A stretch of DNA of 27,264 nucleotides from an uncultured Collinsella sp. (GTDB lineage: Bacteria > Actinomycetota > Coriobacteriia > Coriobacteriales > Coriobacteriaceae). The position numbers were made by a program, and so were the translations under genes. Under the pieces are notes generated by a model. It ran no database searches. It was not told the origin of the DNA and saw only the letters and a list, made by a program, of their open reading frames with translations. Below are positions 14,035 to 21,041 of this stretch, piece after piece. Each line of letters begins with the position of its first letter. Positions within the stretch are counted from its first letter, which is position 1. The stretch covers positions 1 through 27,264 of the forward strand of contig CAUHFS010000032.1 in assembly GCA_959605475.1 (NCBI GenBank), in the 5' to 3' direction.

Positions 14035-15585
14035 TTATTTAGCGATATCGACAGCGCGGCTCTCGCGAATCACGACGACGCGCACCTGACCGGGATACTC
14101 CATCTCTTCCTCGATCTGATGGGCGATATCGTGAGCCAGGACCGTGGACTGGGCATCGGAGATCTTGTCCGGCTGGACCATGACGTGGACCTCGCGACCG
14201 GCCTGCATGGCATAGGTACGCTCGACGCCGTCATGGGAGTTGGCGATCTCCTCGAGCTTCTCAAGACGCTTGATGTAGTTCTCGGCAGACTCGCGACGGG
14301 CACCGGGGCGAGAAGCAGAGACAGCATCGGCGGCCTGCACCAGGACATCGAGCACCGTGTTGGGGTCGACATCGGCATGGTGAGCCTCAATAGCGTGGAC
14401 GATAACGGGCTTCTCGCCATAACGGCGGGCAAGCTCGGCGCCGATGACGGCATGCGGGCCCTCGACGTCGTGGTCGATTGCCTTGCCCAGGTCATGAAGC
14501 AGGCCGGCGCGCTTGGCGGTCACAACGTCCAGGCCAAGCTCGGAAGCCATCACGCCGCACAGATCAGAGACCTCGAGGGAATGCTGAAGCACGTTCTGAC
14601 CAAACGAGGTACGGTAGCGCAGGGCACCAAGGGTCTTGACGATCTCGGGGTGCAGATCGTGGATGCCGGTATCGAAGGCAGCCTGCTCGCCAGCCTCGCG
14701 CACGCGCTGCTGAACCAGGTCGGCGGCCTTGTGATACATCTCCTCGATACGGGCAGGGTGAATGCGGCCGTCGGCGATGAGGTTCTCGAGGGCGACACGG
14801 GCGGTCTCACGACGGACCGGGTCGAAGCTCGAAAGAACGACGGTCTCGGGCGTGTCGTCGATCACGAGGTTGACGCCGGAAACCTGCTCGAAGGTCCGGA
14901 TGTTGCGACCCTCGCGACCGATGATACGGCCCTTGAGGTCATCAGAGGGAATGTGCACGGAGGTAACGGTGACCTCGGCAGTGTGATCGGCAGCGCAGCG
15001 CTGAATCGCCAGAGACAGAATCTCCTGGGCGGTCTTGTGGCACTCGGCGCGAACCTGCTGCTCGGACTCGCGAATGATCGTGGCGGCCTCGTGGGTGACC
15101 TCGCCGCGAACCTTATCGAGGAGCTCCTTGTGGGCGTCCTCGCGGGTAAGGTCGGCGATACGCTCGAGCTCGGAGGTCTGCTTTGCGCAGAGCTCCTCGA
15201 GCTCACGGGAGCGCTTCTCGACCTGACCGGCCTGGCTGGACAGCTGATGCTCGCGCTTGTCGAGCGCGTCGTTGCGGCGATCGAGGGATTCCTCGCGCTG
15301 CATCACGCGGTTCTCGAGCGTACGAATCTCGTTCTTACGCTGCTTGTCCTCGGCCTCAGCGGCCTGCTTGTTCTTGATGATCTCCTCTTTAGCCTCGAGC
15401 AGAGCCTCTTTTTTGAGGGTCTCGGCCTGACGCTTAGCATCACCGATCAGGGACTCAGCCTGTGCGTGTGCCGACTGGATTTTTTCGTCGGCCTCGTGAA
15501 GACTACCCTGCTTGGCGGTGCGCATGTAGGCAATGGCGGCGATGGCACCCAAAATGATGCCAACGAGCGCTGCGATGATAGGCAT
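14035..15585 (-). CDS. rny: Ribonuclease Y
   Basis: The 516-residue protein has the full RNase Y layout: an N-terminal membrane anchor (about 2-20), a long charged coiled coil (about 25-180), a KH RNA-binding domain (DLKGRIIGREGRNIRTFEQVSG, about 207-270) and an HD catalytic domain with LLHDLGKAIDH (about 335-430). It starts mRNA decay by endonucleolytic cleavage at the membrane. The start is the ATG at 15585, with AAAGGAG five to six bases upstream; the GTG two codons earlier overlaps that site. It has its own strong promoter and a leader of about 160 nt. The coupled downstream gene is a GHKL ATPase. RNase J, its usual partner in decay, is at the far end of the same block. Confidence 0.97.
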   Translation of the reverse strand: MPIIAALVGIILGAIAAIAYMRTAKQGSLHEADEKIQSAHAQAESLIGDAKRQAETLKKEALLEAKEEIIKNKQAAEAEDKQRKNEIRTLENRVMQREESLDRRNDALDKREHQLSSQAGQVEKRSRELEELCAKQTSELERIADLTREDAHKELLDKVRGEVTHEAATIIRESEQQVRAECHKTAQEILSLAIQRCAADHTAEVTVTSVHIPSDDLKGRIIGREGRNIRTFEQVSGVNLVIDDTPETVVLSSFDPVRRETARVALENLIADGRIHPARIEEMYHKAADLVQQRVREAGEQAAFDTGIHDLHPEIVKTLGALRYRTSFGQNVLQHSLEVSDLCGVMASELGLDVVTAKRAGLLHDLGKAIDHDVEGPHAVIGAELARRYGEKPVIVHAIEAHHADVDPNTVLDVLVQAADAVSASRPGARRESAENYIKRLEKLEEIANSHDGVERTYAMQAGREVHVMVQPDKISDAQSTVLAHDIAHQIEEEMEYPGQVRVVVIRESRAVDIAK

Positions 15586-15620
15586 GCTCACTCCTTTTTA
15601 TGGATTCGTTACACAACAAA

Positions 15621-15646
15621 GCGAACCGTCCTTACGAACGGCTCGC
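15621..15646 (-). promoter_or_regulatory. Hairpin in the rny 5' leader
   Basis: In the mRNA, 15646-15638 (GCGAGCCGU) pairs with 15629-15621 (ACGGUUCGC) over 9 bp including one G-U, with an 8-base loop. It is followed by UUUGUUGUGU. That makes it terminator-like, and it sits inside the predicted leader about 36 bases before the start codon, so attenuation is possible but unproven. Confidence 0.4.
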
Positions 15647-15751
15647 GACATTTGAGTAATATGGGCGCAGCTTATGCGGGTCGGATACAGATAAACATAT
15701 AAACAAACTCATCACAGATGAGCACATATCACAAAGCAAATGACAGTGTTT

Positions 15752-15780
15752 ATCGTACGTTGAACCACAACAACTGTCAA
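15752..15780 (-). promoter_or_regulatory. Sigma-A type promoter of rny
   Basis: On the minus strand a perfect TTGACA (15780-15775) and TACGAT (15757-15752) are separated by exactly 17 bases. Transcription should begin near 15745, giving a leader of about 160 nt before the rny ATG. Confidence 0.8.
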
Positions 15781-15785
15781 ATAAA

Positions 15786-15828
15786 TGGCCCCAGCACGGC
15801 GGCTAAAACGCGGTGAACGGCAGGGCCA
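15786..15828 (-). terminator. Possible terminator after recX
   Basis: Six perfect pairs TGGCCC/GGGCCA (15786-15791 with 15823-15828) enclose a GC-rich imperfect interior. On the minus strand ATTTATTT follows. The inner stem is weak, so this is a modest call. It lies 15 bases after the recX stop and directly upstream of the rny promoter. Confidence 0.4.
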
Positions 15829-15842
15829 CAAAACGCATACGC

Positions 15843-16535
15843 CTAAACCGCACATTCCTCACGTTCGGCATCGAGACGTGCCTTAACGGCATCGGCGGCG
15901 ATGTGATACGAGAAGCCCTTGCCCATCAAAAACCGAACCAGTTTTTCGAATCCGCGCGTCTCTGGAACACGCCGCTTGGCGAGCAGGGCTGACGCACGCG
16001 CCAAATCGTCTTCGACGGCAAAATAATCCTCGGGATAACCGGGAATGTCATCGAGCACGACATGACGGTGCTTGAGCTCGGTCTCGATTTTACGCTGTCC
16101 CCAACCGCGCCGCTTGCGTTCCTCGATAAAGTACGAGCAAAAGCGGTTCTCGTCTAAAAAGCGATACTCGGTGGCGCGCTCGACGGCGAAATCGATCGCG
16201 GTCTGGCGAAAGCCGTAGCGTGCCAACTTGTCACGGACCTCACCCGTCGCATGGTCGCGTCGCGATAGCATCTCAGTCACCATGGTAAGTGCACATTTAC
16301 GCTCGATGAGCTGCACCGCTTCACGAAAGTTATCCCAATCACAGGGAAGATCGGGGCGATTTTTGACATACAGGCGCGCAACCCGCACGGGAATCCAAAT
16401 GGACCGCTCAAAACCGCCCTCAAGCTCACAATCGATATGTGCGCAAGGCTTTTTGGACGCATACCCGCTCGAGAACGAGGAGGCCGCCTTCTTATCGGGA
16501 AAGACGACCGTGGCCTCGGTCACCGTATACGACAT
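15843..16535 (-). CDS. recX: Regulatory protein RecX
   Basis: The 230-residue protein has the RecX repeat organisation of three-helix units. The clearest is MLSRRDHATGEVRDKLARYGF (about 88-108), followed by FLDENRFCSYFIEERKRRGWGQRKIETELKHRHV and, near the end, FEKLVRFLMGKGFSYHIAADAVK. RecX binds RecA filaments and limits their growth and coprotease activity. The ATG at 16535 is 11 bp after the recA stop, without a clear Shine-Dalgarno, so it is expressed with recA and probably at a lower level. The N-terminal 80 residues are divergent, as is usual. The recA-recX pairing is standard in actinobacteria and Firmicutes. Confidence 0.92.
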   Translation of the reverse strand: MSYTVTEATVVFPDKKAASSFSSGYASKKPCAHIDCELEGGFERSIWIPVRVARLYVKNRPDLPCDWDNFREAVQLIERKCALTMVTEMLSRRDHATGEVRDKLARYGFRQTAIDFAVERATEYRFLDENRFCSYFIEERKRRGWGQRKIETELKHRHVVLDDIPGYPEDYFAVEDDLARASALLAKRRVPETRGFEKLVRFLMGKGFSYHIAADAVKARLDAEREECAV

Positions 16536-16546
16536 GAGCGTAACCG

Positions 16547-17692
16547 CTACTCGTCGTCATCGAGCATGGCGGAACCATCGATGGCGTAAAGCTCGTCAAA
16601 CTCCTCAGGCGCAGGCTGATCGGTCAGCTCGACCTCGGACGGAGCATCGTCATCAAACTCAAGCCCGCAGGCAAGGCGGACCTTATGCTCAATCTCGTCG
16701 GCGCAATCGGGGTGTTCGCGCAGGAACGCCTTGGCGGCCTCGCGACCGTTGCCGAGCTTGTCCTCGCCATAGGCAAACCAGGAGCCCATCTTCTTGCAAA
16801 TGCCGCACTCGACAGCCATGTCCAGAATCGAGCCCTCCTTAGAGATGCCCGTACCGTACATGATGTCGAACTCAGCAGAACGGAACGGAGCTGCCACCTT
16901 GTTCTTAACGACCTTGGCGCGCACGCGGTTACCGATAACCTCATCCTTAAGCTTAATGCTGTCGATGCGGCGAATGTCGATACGCACCGAAGAGAAGAAC
17001 TTAAGGGCGCGGCCGCCCGTCGTGGTCTCGGGGTTGCCGAACATGACGCCGATCTTCTCTCGCAGCTGGTTAATGAAGATGCATGTCGTGTTGGACTTGG
17101 ACAGCGAGCCGGCGAGCTTGCGGAGCGCCTGACTCATCAGGCGAGCTTGCAATCCGACCGTGGTATCGCCGATCTCTCCCTCGATCTCGGCACGCGGGGT
17201 CAGCGCGGCGACGGAGTCGACGACGATGGCATCGATGGCGCCGGAACGCACGAGCATGTCAACAATCTCGAGCGCCTGCTCACCCGTATCAGGCTGGGAA
17301 ATCAGTACCTCGTCGATATCCACGCCAATGCGCGCGGCATACGTGGGATCGAGCGCGTGCTCGGCATCGATAAATGCCACCACGCCACCCATTGCCTGGG
17401 CTTCGGCCAGGATCTCGAGCGAAAGCGTCGTCTTACCGGAGGACTCAGGACCGTAAATCTCGACGATACGGCCGCGCGGCACACCGCCGATACCCAGAGC
17501 GGCATCGAGTGCCAGAGCGCCCGTGGGGATGGCCTCAACCTCAAGCTCGGGGCCGCCGTCACCATACCTCATGATGGAGCCTTGACCGAACTTCTTCTCG
17601 ATCTCGGCCTTGGTGGTGGCGATCATCTCATCGCGCTCTTTACCCGTCGTGCGAGCATGAACGGTACGTACGGGACCTGAATTCTTGGCCAT
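16547..17692 (-). CDS. recA: Recombinase RecA
   Basis: The 381-residue protein has the Walker A motif GPESSGKT (81-88), the Walker B region DAIVVDSVAAL, the DNA-binding loop L2 region NQLREKIGVMFGNPETTTGG, and an acidic C-terminal tail ending DDDE. It coats single-stranded DNA, promotes strand exchange and activates LexA cleavage. The ATG at 17692 has AGGAGG seven bases upstream; the open frame extends seven codons beyond it without support. A consensus promoter with a LexA box in its spacer lies 30-60 bases upstream, so recA-recX is SOS-induced. No intein or other insertion is present. Confidence 0.99.
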   Translation of the reverse strand: MAKNSGPVRTVHARTTGKERDEMIATTKAEIEKKFGQGSIMRYGDGGPELEVEAIPTGALALDAALGIGGVPRGRIVEIYGPESSGKTTLSLEILAEAQAMGGVVAFIDAEHALDPTYAARIGVDIDEVLISQPDTGEQALEIVDMLVRSGAIDAIVVDSVAALTPRAEIEGEIGDTTVGLQARLMSQALRKLAGSLSKSNTTCIFINQLREKIGVMFGNPETTTGGRALKFFSSVRIDIRRIDSIKLKDEVIGNRVRAKVVKNKVAAPFRSAEFDIMYGTGISKEGSILDMAVECGICKKMGSWFAYGEDKLGNGREAAKAFLREHPDCADEIEHKVRLACGLEFDDDAPSEVELTDQPAPEEFDELYAIDGSAMLDDDE

Positions 17693-17722
17693 GAATAGCC
17701 CTCCTCTTAACAACCTGCATCG

Positions 17723-17751
17723 ATAATAAACGAACGGCTGTTCGTGGTCAA
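17723..17751 (-). promoter_or_regulatory. recA promoter with LexA box in the spacer
   Basis: On the minus strand TTGACC (17751-17746) and TATTAT (17728-17723) are 17 bases apart. The perfect palindrome CGAACGGCTGTTCG (17731-17744) fills the spacer and matches the LexA consensus. LexA bound here would exclude RNA polymerase. Confidence 0.93.
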
Positions 17752-17782
17752 CCGTTCAGGCCAATCATATGCAGGCAGTCTT

Positions 17783-17835
17783 TCCAAAACCCAACCAAAC
17801 GCCGACCAAACACTGACCAAATGCTTGACCACAAA
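17783..17835. repeat. Helically phased ACCAAA repeats upstream of recA
   Basis: ACCAAA occurs at 17794, 17805 and 17816, exactly 11 bp apart. TCCAAA at 17783 and ACCACAAA at 17828 extend the pattern to about five units. It lies about 30-85 bases upstream of the recA -35 in a noncoding region. It may be an iterated protein-binding site or a bend; no function is known. Confidence 0.6.
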
Positions 17836-17918
17836 GGGGCAAATAAGAACAAGAAAGGCAAAAATACACCTATGGCCAGCGCAAACGCTAAATTCGTCAG
17901 GGGTCCCTATCTCCACAA
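17836..17918. other. Noncoding remainder of the recA-cinA gap
   Basis: The gap between the cinA stop and the recA start (17693-17949) holds the recA promoter and LexA box, the phased repeats and the cinA terminator. In the 83 bases left over I see only purine-rich sequence (AAATAAGAACAAGAAAGG) and nothing assignable. Confidence 0.5.
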
Positions 17919-17942
17919 TTAAGGGGCCCGAAGGCCCCTTAA
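17919..17942 (-). terminator. Terminator after cinA
   Basis: A perfect 10-bp stem TTAAGGGGCC/GGCCCCTTAA closes on a UUCG tetraloop when read on the minus strand. It lies 7 bases after the cinA stop codon. The U-tract is short (TTAATT), but the stem is very stable. Confidence 0.85.
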
Positions 17943-17949
17943 AACACGT

Positions 17950-18480
17950 CTATTCCATAGAGTTAAGCACAAGGGCAATGCGTCCCAATGCCTCCGCGAC
18001 CGCATGGGCACGAACACACGAACGGTCGCCCTCATAGTGGCAGCGCACAGAGTCCACGACCGGCACTTCCCCATCAGCCGCGCGATACGCCCAGCCAATA
18101 TAGAAAGTGCCAGCCGGATCGTCCTCAGTGCCGCCGCCGGGGCCGGCATAACCCGTTGCGCTCACTGCAATATCGCTCTGGTACAGCTCCAGCGAACGCG
18201 CCGCCATCTCGCGCGCGGTCTGATGCGACACCGCGGTATAGCGGTCGAGCGTCTCCTGATCAACACCCAAAACGCGATGCTTGATCTCATCGCAGTAGGT
18301 CACCGCACCGCCACGCAGCACCGCCGAGGCGCCCGGGATATCGGCAATCGTCGAGGCAATCATACCTGCTGTCAGCGACTCAGCCGTCGAAACCGTCACG
18401 CCCCGAACGCTCGCGCGCTCGACAATATGACGCGCCAGCTCCTCGTTATGTGCGGAAATCTGCTCAAAAGAGTCCGTCAT
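17950..18480 (-). CDS. CinA C-terminal domain protein / nicotinamide-nucleotide amidase (PncC-type)
   Basis: The 176-residue protein is the lone CinA C-terminal domain. It has VSTAESLTAGMIASTIADIPGAS near the start, the family motif with the catalytic Ser (TAESLTGG in relatives), VTYCDEIKHRVLGV, and ATGYAGPGGGTEDDPAGTFYIG near residue 110-132. The domain deamidates NMN to nicotinate mononucleotide, recycling pyridine nucleotides. The N-terminal MoCF-like domain of full CinA is absent, a common arrangement. The ATG at 18480 is preferred over a GTG at 18486; neither has a strong ribosome site. It is 12 bp from pgsA, in the usual pgsA-cinA-recA order, but a terminator separates it from recA. Confidence 0.9.
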   Translation of the reverse strand: MTDSFEQISAHNEELARHIVERASVRGVTVSTAESLTAGMIASTIADIPGASAVLRGGAVTYCDEIKHRVLGVDQETLDRYTAVSHQTAREMAARSLELYQSDIAVSATGYAGPGGGTEDDPAGTFYIGWAYRAADGEVPVVDSVRCHYEGDRSCVRAHAVAEALGRIALVLNSME

Positions 18481-18492
18481 ACCCACAAGAAC

Positions 18493-19131
18493 CTAGACCG
18501 AAAAGACGATCTTGCGGCAGTTCCAGAAGTACTGGGCGCCCGAGATAACGGTCAGGACAACGGCAACGGCGTACAGGAAGCGCGACACCGAGTAGATGCC
18601 GAGCGTCAGCGCCAGCGGGCCATGGTGCAAGCCGGCCATCGCAAAGACGCACAGGTAACCGCAGATGGAGACCATCGTGGTCGCCGTCTTGTACTTGCCA
18701 AGCTTATCGGCGGCAACGACCACGCCGGCGGCACTCGCAACCATGCGCAGGGCGCTTACCAACAGCTCGCGGAACAAGATGATGAACACGGACCAAACCG
18801 ACACGGCGCCAAAGTCCAAGAACAGCAGCAAGGCCGAGAACACGAGCAGCTTGTCGGCAATGGGGTCCAAGAATTTACCGAAGTCGGTAATCTCATTGCG
18901 CGAACGCGCCAGATAACCGTCGACCTTATCGGTGCACGACAGGATAACATACAGAATGAAGGCTGCAGCGGCGAGCGGGCCGTCGAAGGTGCTCCAATCT
19001 GTACCGGCAACACTCGTGTGAGAAAGCGCCGACACGATCATGAACACCGGGATAAAGACGATGCGCACACACGTCACGATGTTGGCGGGCGTCCAAACAC
19101 TCGTCAGTTCCTTATTGCTCTCGTTTGCCAC
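18493..19131 (-). CDS. pgsA: CDP-diacylglycerol-glycerol-3-phosphate 3-phosphatidyltransferase
   Basis: The 212-residue membrane protein contains the CDP-alcohol phosphotransferase signature D-G-x2-A-R-x8-G-x3-D-x3-D, visible in DKVDGYLARSR followed by DFGKFLDPIADK (about residues 69-96). There are about five or six hydrophobic segments. It makes phosphatidylglycerophosphate, the committed step to phosphatidylglycerol and cardiolipin, at the inner membrane. It starts with GTG, not ATG, with AGGAGA five to six bases upstream, 9 bp after the rimO stop. The rimO-pgsA-cinA-recA order is conserved in many Firmicutes and Coriobacteriia. Other CDP-alcohol transferases share the motif, but context favours PgsA. 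Confidence 0.93.
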   Translation of the reverse strand: MANESNKELTSVWTPANIVTCVRIVFIPVFMIVSALSHTSVAGTDWSTFDGPLAAAAFILYVILSCTDKVDGYLARSRNEITDFGKFLDPIADKLLVFSALLLFLDFGAVSVWSVFIILFRELLVSALRMVASAAGVVVAADKLGKYKTATTMVSICGYLCVFAMAGLHHGPLALTLGIYSVSRFLYAVAVVLTVISGAQYFWNCRKIVFSV

Positions 19132-19140
19132 GATGCTCTC

Positions 19141-20490
19141 CTACTCCACAACATGGCCGATAAGCTCATAGCAGAAGCTATCGGTAAACTCGACCGTCAG
19201 AATATCGCCCACGGACGCCTCGCTGGCGTCCAAGTGCACCGCGCCATCGGAATCGGGCGCCTGGAACCAAGCATGGCCGATCAGCTCGGCGCCGTCCTCG
19301 GTCTCCTCGATGCCGTCGACGATCACCTGGGCGCGCTCGCCCACATGTGCGGCGGTGGCGGCAAAACCGAGCGACTCGGCCAGGTCCATGGCCTCCTGGG
19401 CGCGCTCGAGCTTGACCTCCTCATCGACCTGACCCTCCATCTTAGCGGCCAGGCTGCCCTCCTCCTGCGAGTAGGCAAAGACGCTCGTGTAGTCAAAGCC
19501 GACGGTGTCCATAAAGTCGATAAGGTCGCGGAACTCGTCGTCGGTCTCGGTCGGGAAGCCGACCATGGCTGTGGAACGGATCACAATGCCGGGGATACGC
19601 TCACGCAGATCACGGAACAGGTCCTCGAGCTCCTGGCGCGAACCAGAACGGCGCATAGCCTTGAGGATGCGCGCGTCGCAGTGCTGCACGGGGATATCGA
19701 TATAAGGCAGCACCTCGGGCGTATCGCGAATCGTATCGATAAGCTCGTCGGTCATGCCCTCGGGCTGCAGATAGAGCACGCGGACCCAGACGTTGTGCGG
19801 GCGCACGGCCTCGGCGACGGCATGCAGCAGCTGCGCCAGATTGCGCGGCGAGCCATCGGTGACGTCTTCGTCGGCAAAGTCGGTGCCCCAAATACCCGTG
19901 TCCTGGCCGATCAGCACGATCTCGCGCACACCGCCGGCAACCAGGTCGCGTACCTCGGAGATAATGCTCTCGGCATTGCGCGAGTGATAACGACCGCGGA
20001 TATACGGGATCATGCAGAAGCTACAGAAGCGGTTGCAGCCATCGGAGATCTTGACGTAGGCGACAGCGCCCTCGACGGTGCGCTTGACCTGCGGAATATA
20101 GGCGGCAATCTCGCGCTCGACGCCCAGCACGCCATCGATGACCGCCACGATGCCATCCTCCTCGTCGGCCTTCACAAAGGCAGCGACCTCGGGCAGCTCA
20201 TCGGGCAGATCGTCGCCATAGCGCGACGGCACACAGCCGCACATGACGATGGGGCAAGAACGAACGCCGTCCTGAACCTCGTTGGCGAGCTCGAGCGTGG
20301 TCTCGATGCTCTCGGACGTTGCGGAGGCGAGGAACGAGCATGTATTGACGATGGCGATATCGGCATCCTGCGGGTCGAATGCCTCCTCGTAGCCCGCGGC
20401 GGTCAAAAGAGAACGCATGCGGTCGGTGTCAACCTCGTTCTTAGCGCACCCGAGGGTGATGTAGAGCACGGAGCCCAACGGTGTATCCAT
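19141..20490 (-). CDS. rimO: Ribosomal protein S12 methylthiotransferase RimO
   Basis: The 449-residue protein has the UPF0004 domain (TLGCAKNEVDTDRM, NTCSFLASA, MCGCVPSR giving three cluster cysteines). The radical SAM core has CNRFCSFC and IPYIRGRYHSR, and a C-terminal TRAM domain ends in FTDSFCYELIGHVV. The GCAKNxVD signature distinguishes RimO from MiaB (GCQMN). It methylthiolates the conserved aspartate of S12. Start ATG at 20490; the nearest good Shine-Dalgarno (AAAGGA) is 12 bases away, rather far, which may lower expression. It lies between yajQ and pgsA with short gaps. Confidence 0.96.
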   Translation of the reverse strand: MDTPLGSVLYITLGCAKNEVDTDRMRSLLTAAGYEEAFDPQDADIAIVNTCSFLASATSESIETTLELANEVQDGVRSCPIVMCGCVPSRYGDDLPDELPEVAAFVKADEEDGIVAVIDGVLGVEREIAAYIPQVKRTVEGAVAYVKISDGCNRFCSFCMIPYIRGRYHSRNAESIISEVRDLVAGGVREIVLIGQDTGIWGTDFADEDVTDGSPRNLAQLLHAVAEAVRPHNVWVRVLYLQPEGMTDELIDTIRDTPEVLPYIDIPVQHCDARILKAMRRSGSRQELEDLFRDLRERIPGIVIRSTAMVGFPTETDDEFRDLIDFMDTVGFDYTSVFAYSQEEGSLAAKMEGQVDEEVKLERAQEAMDLAESLGFAATAAHVGERAQVIVDGIEETEDGAELIGHAWFQAPDSDGAVHLDASEASVGDILTVEFTDSFCYELIGHVVE

Positions 20491-20517
20491 GTTGGAGAGC
20501 AGTCCTTTCGAATGATA

Positions 20518-21015
20518 TTAGCGGTAGTTGGTGAACTGCAGCGGCTGGCCGTAGTCCTGGTCGCGCAGGAACTGGATCACGGTCTGCAACGCGTCCTTCG
20601 AAGCAGAGGAAACACGCAGCTTGTCGGCCTCGATAGTCACCTTGACCTTGAGCTTTTGGTCCTTGATGTCCTTGTTGATCTTCTTGGCGGTCGTCTGGTC
20701 GATACCCTCGACGATATGGCCGAGCACGCGCACGGTGCCGCCCGATGCCGCCTGCGGAGCATCCCACGAGACAGCCTTGAGGTCGATGCCGCGCTTGATG
20801 AGCTTGGAGCTCAGCACGTCGATAATCTGCTTGGAGACAAAGTCGGCCGGGGCGTTGATCGTAAAGAGCTTGTCGCCCTTCGAAAGCTCGATCGTGGCGC
20901 CGGAATCCTTCAGGTCATAGCGCTGGGAAATCTCACGCGTGGTTTGCTGGAAGGCGTTGTCGACCTCTTGCATGTTGACCTCGGACACGACGTCGAAGCT
21001 GGAATCTTTAGCCAT
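20518..21015 (-). CDS. YajQ family nucleotide-binding protein
   Basis: The 165-residue protein starts MAKDSSFDVVSEVNMQEVDNA and contains QRYDLKDSGATIEL and KGDKLFTINAPADFVSKQIIDVLSSKLIKRGID, which define the YajQ/UPF0234 family. It ends in FLRDQDYGQPLQFTNYR, the conserved C-terminus. Members bind RNA, and in some proteobacteria cyclic di-GMP. No such role has been shown here. The ATG has AAAGGA eight bases upstream. It sits 26 bp after the rodZ-like gene and 27 bp before rimO, so it is part of the long operon. Residues are close to family consensus along the full length. Confidence 0.93.
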   Translation of the reverse strand: MAKDSSFDVVSEVNMQEVDNAFQQTTREISQRYDLKDSGATIELSKGDKLFTINAPADFVSKQIIDVLSSKLIKRGIDLKAVSWDAPQAASGGTVRVLGHIVEGIDQTTAKKINKDIKDQKLKVKVTIEADKLRVSSASKDALQTVIQFLRDQDYGQPLQFTNYR

Positions 21016-21041
21016 GATGTTTCCTTTCGCGTACGAGCGGC

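Noticed and set aside
13894..15702. A 602-codon plus-strand open frame opposite rny
   Set aside because: Shadow of the strongly biased rny coding sequence; no start signals or recognisable domains.
17783..17835. The phased ACCAAA units as a CRISPR array or iterons of an origin
   Set aside because: Units are far too short for CRISPR, there are no cas genes, and no replication initiator or DnaA boxes are nearby.
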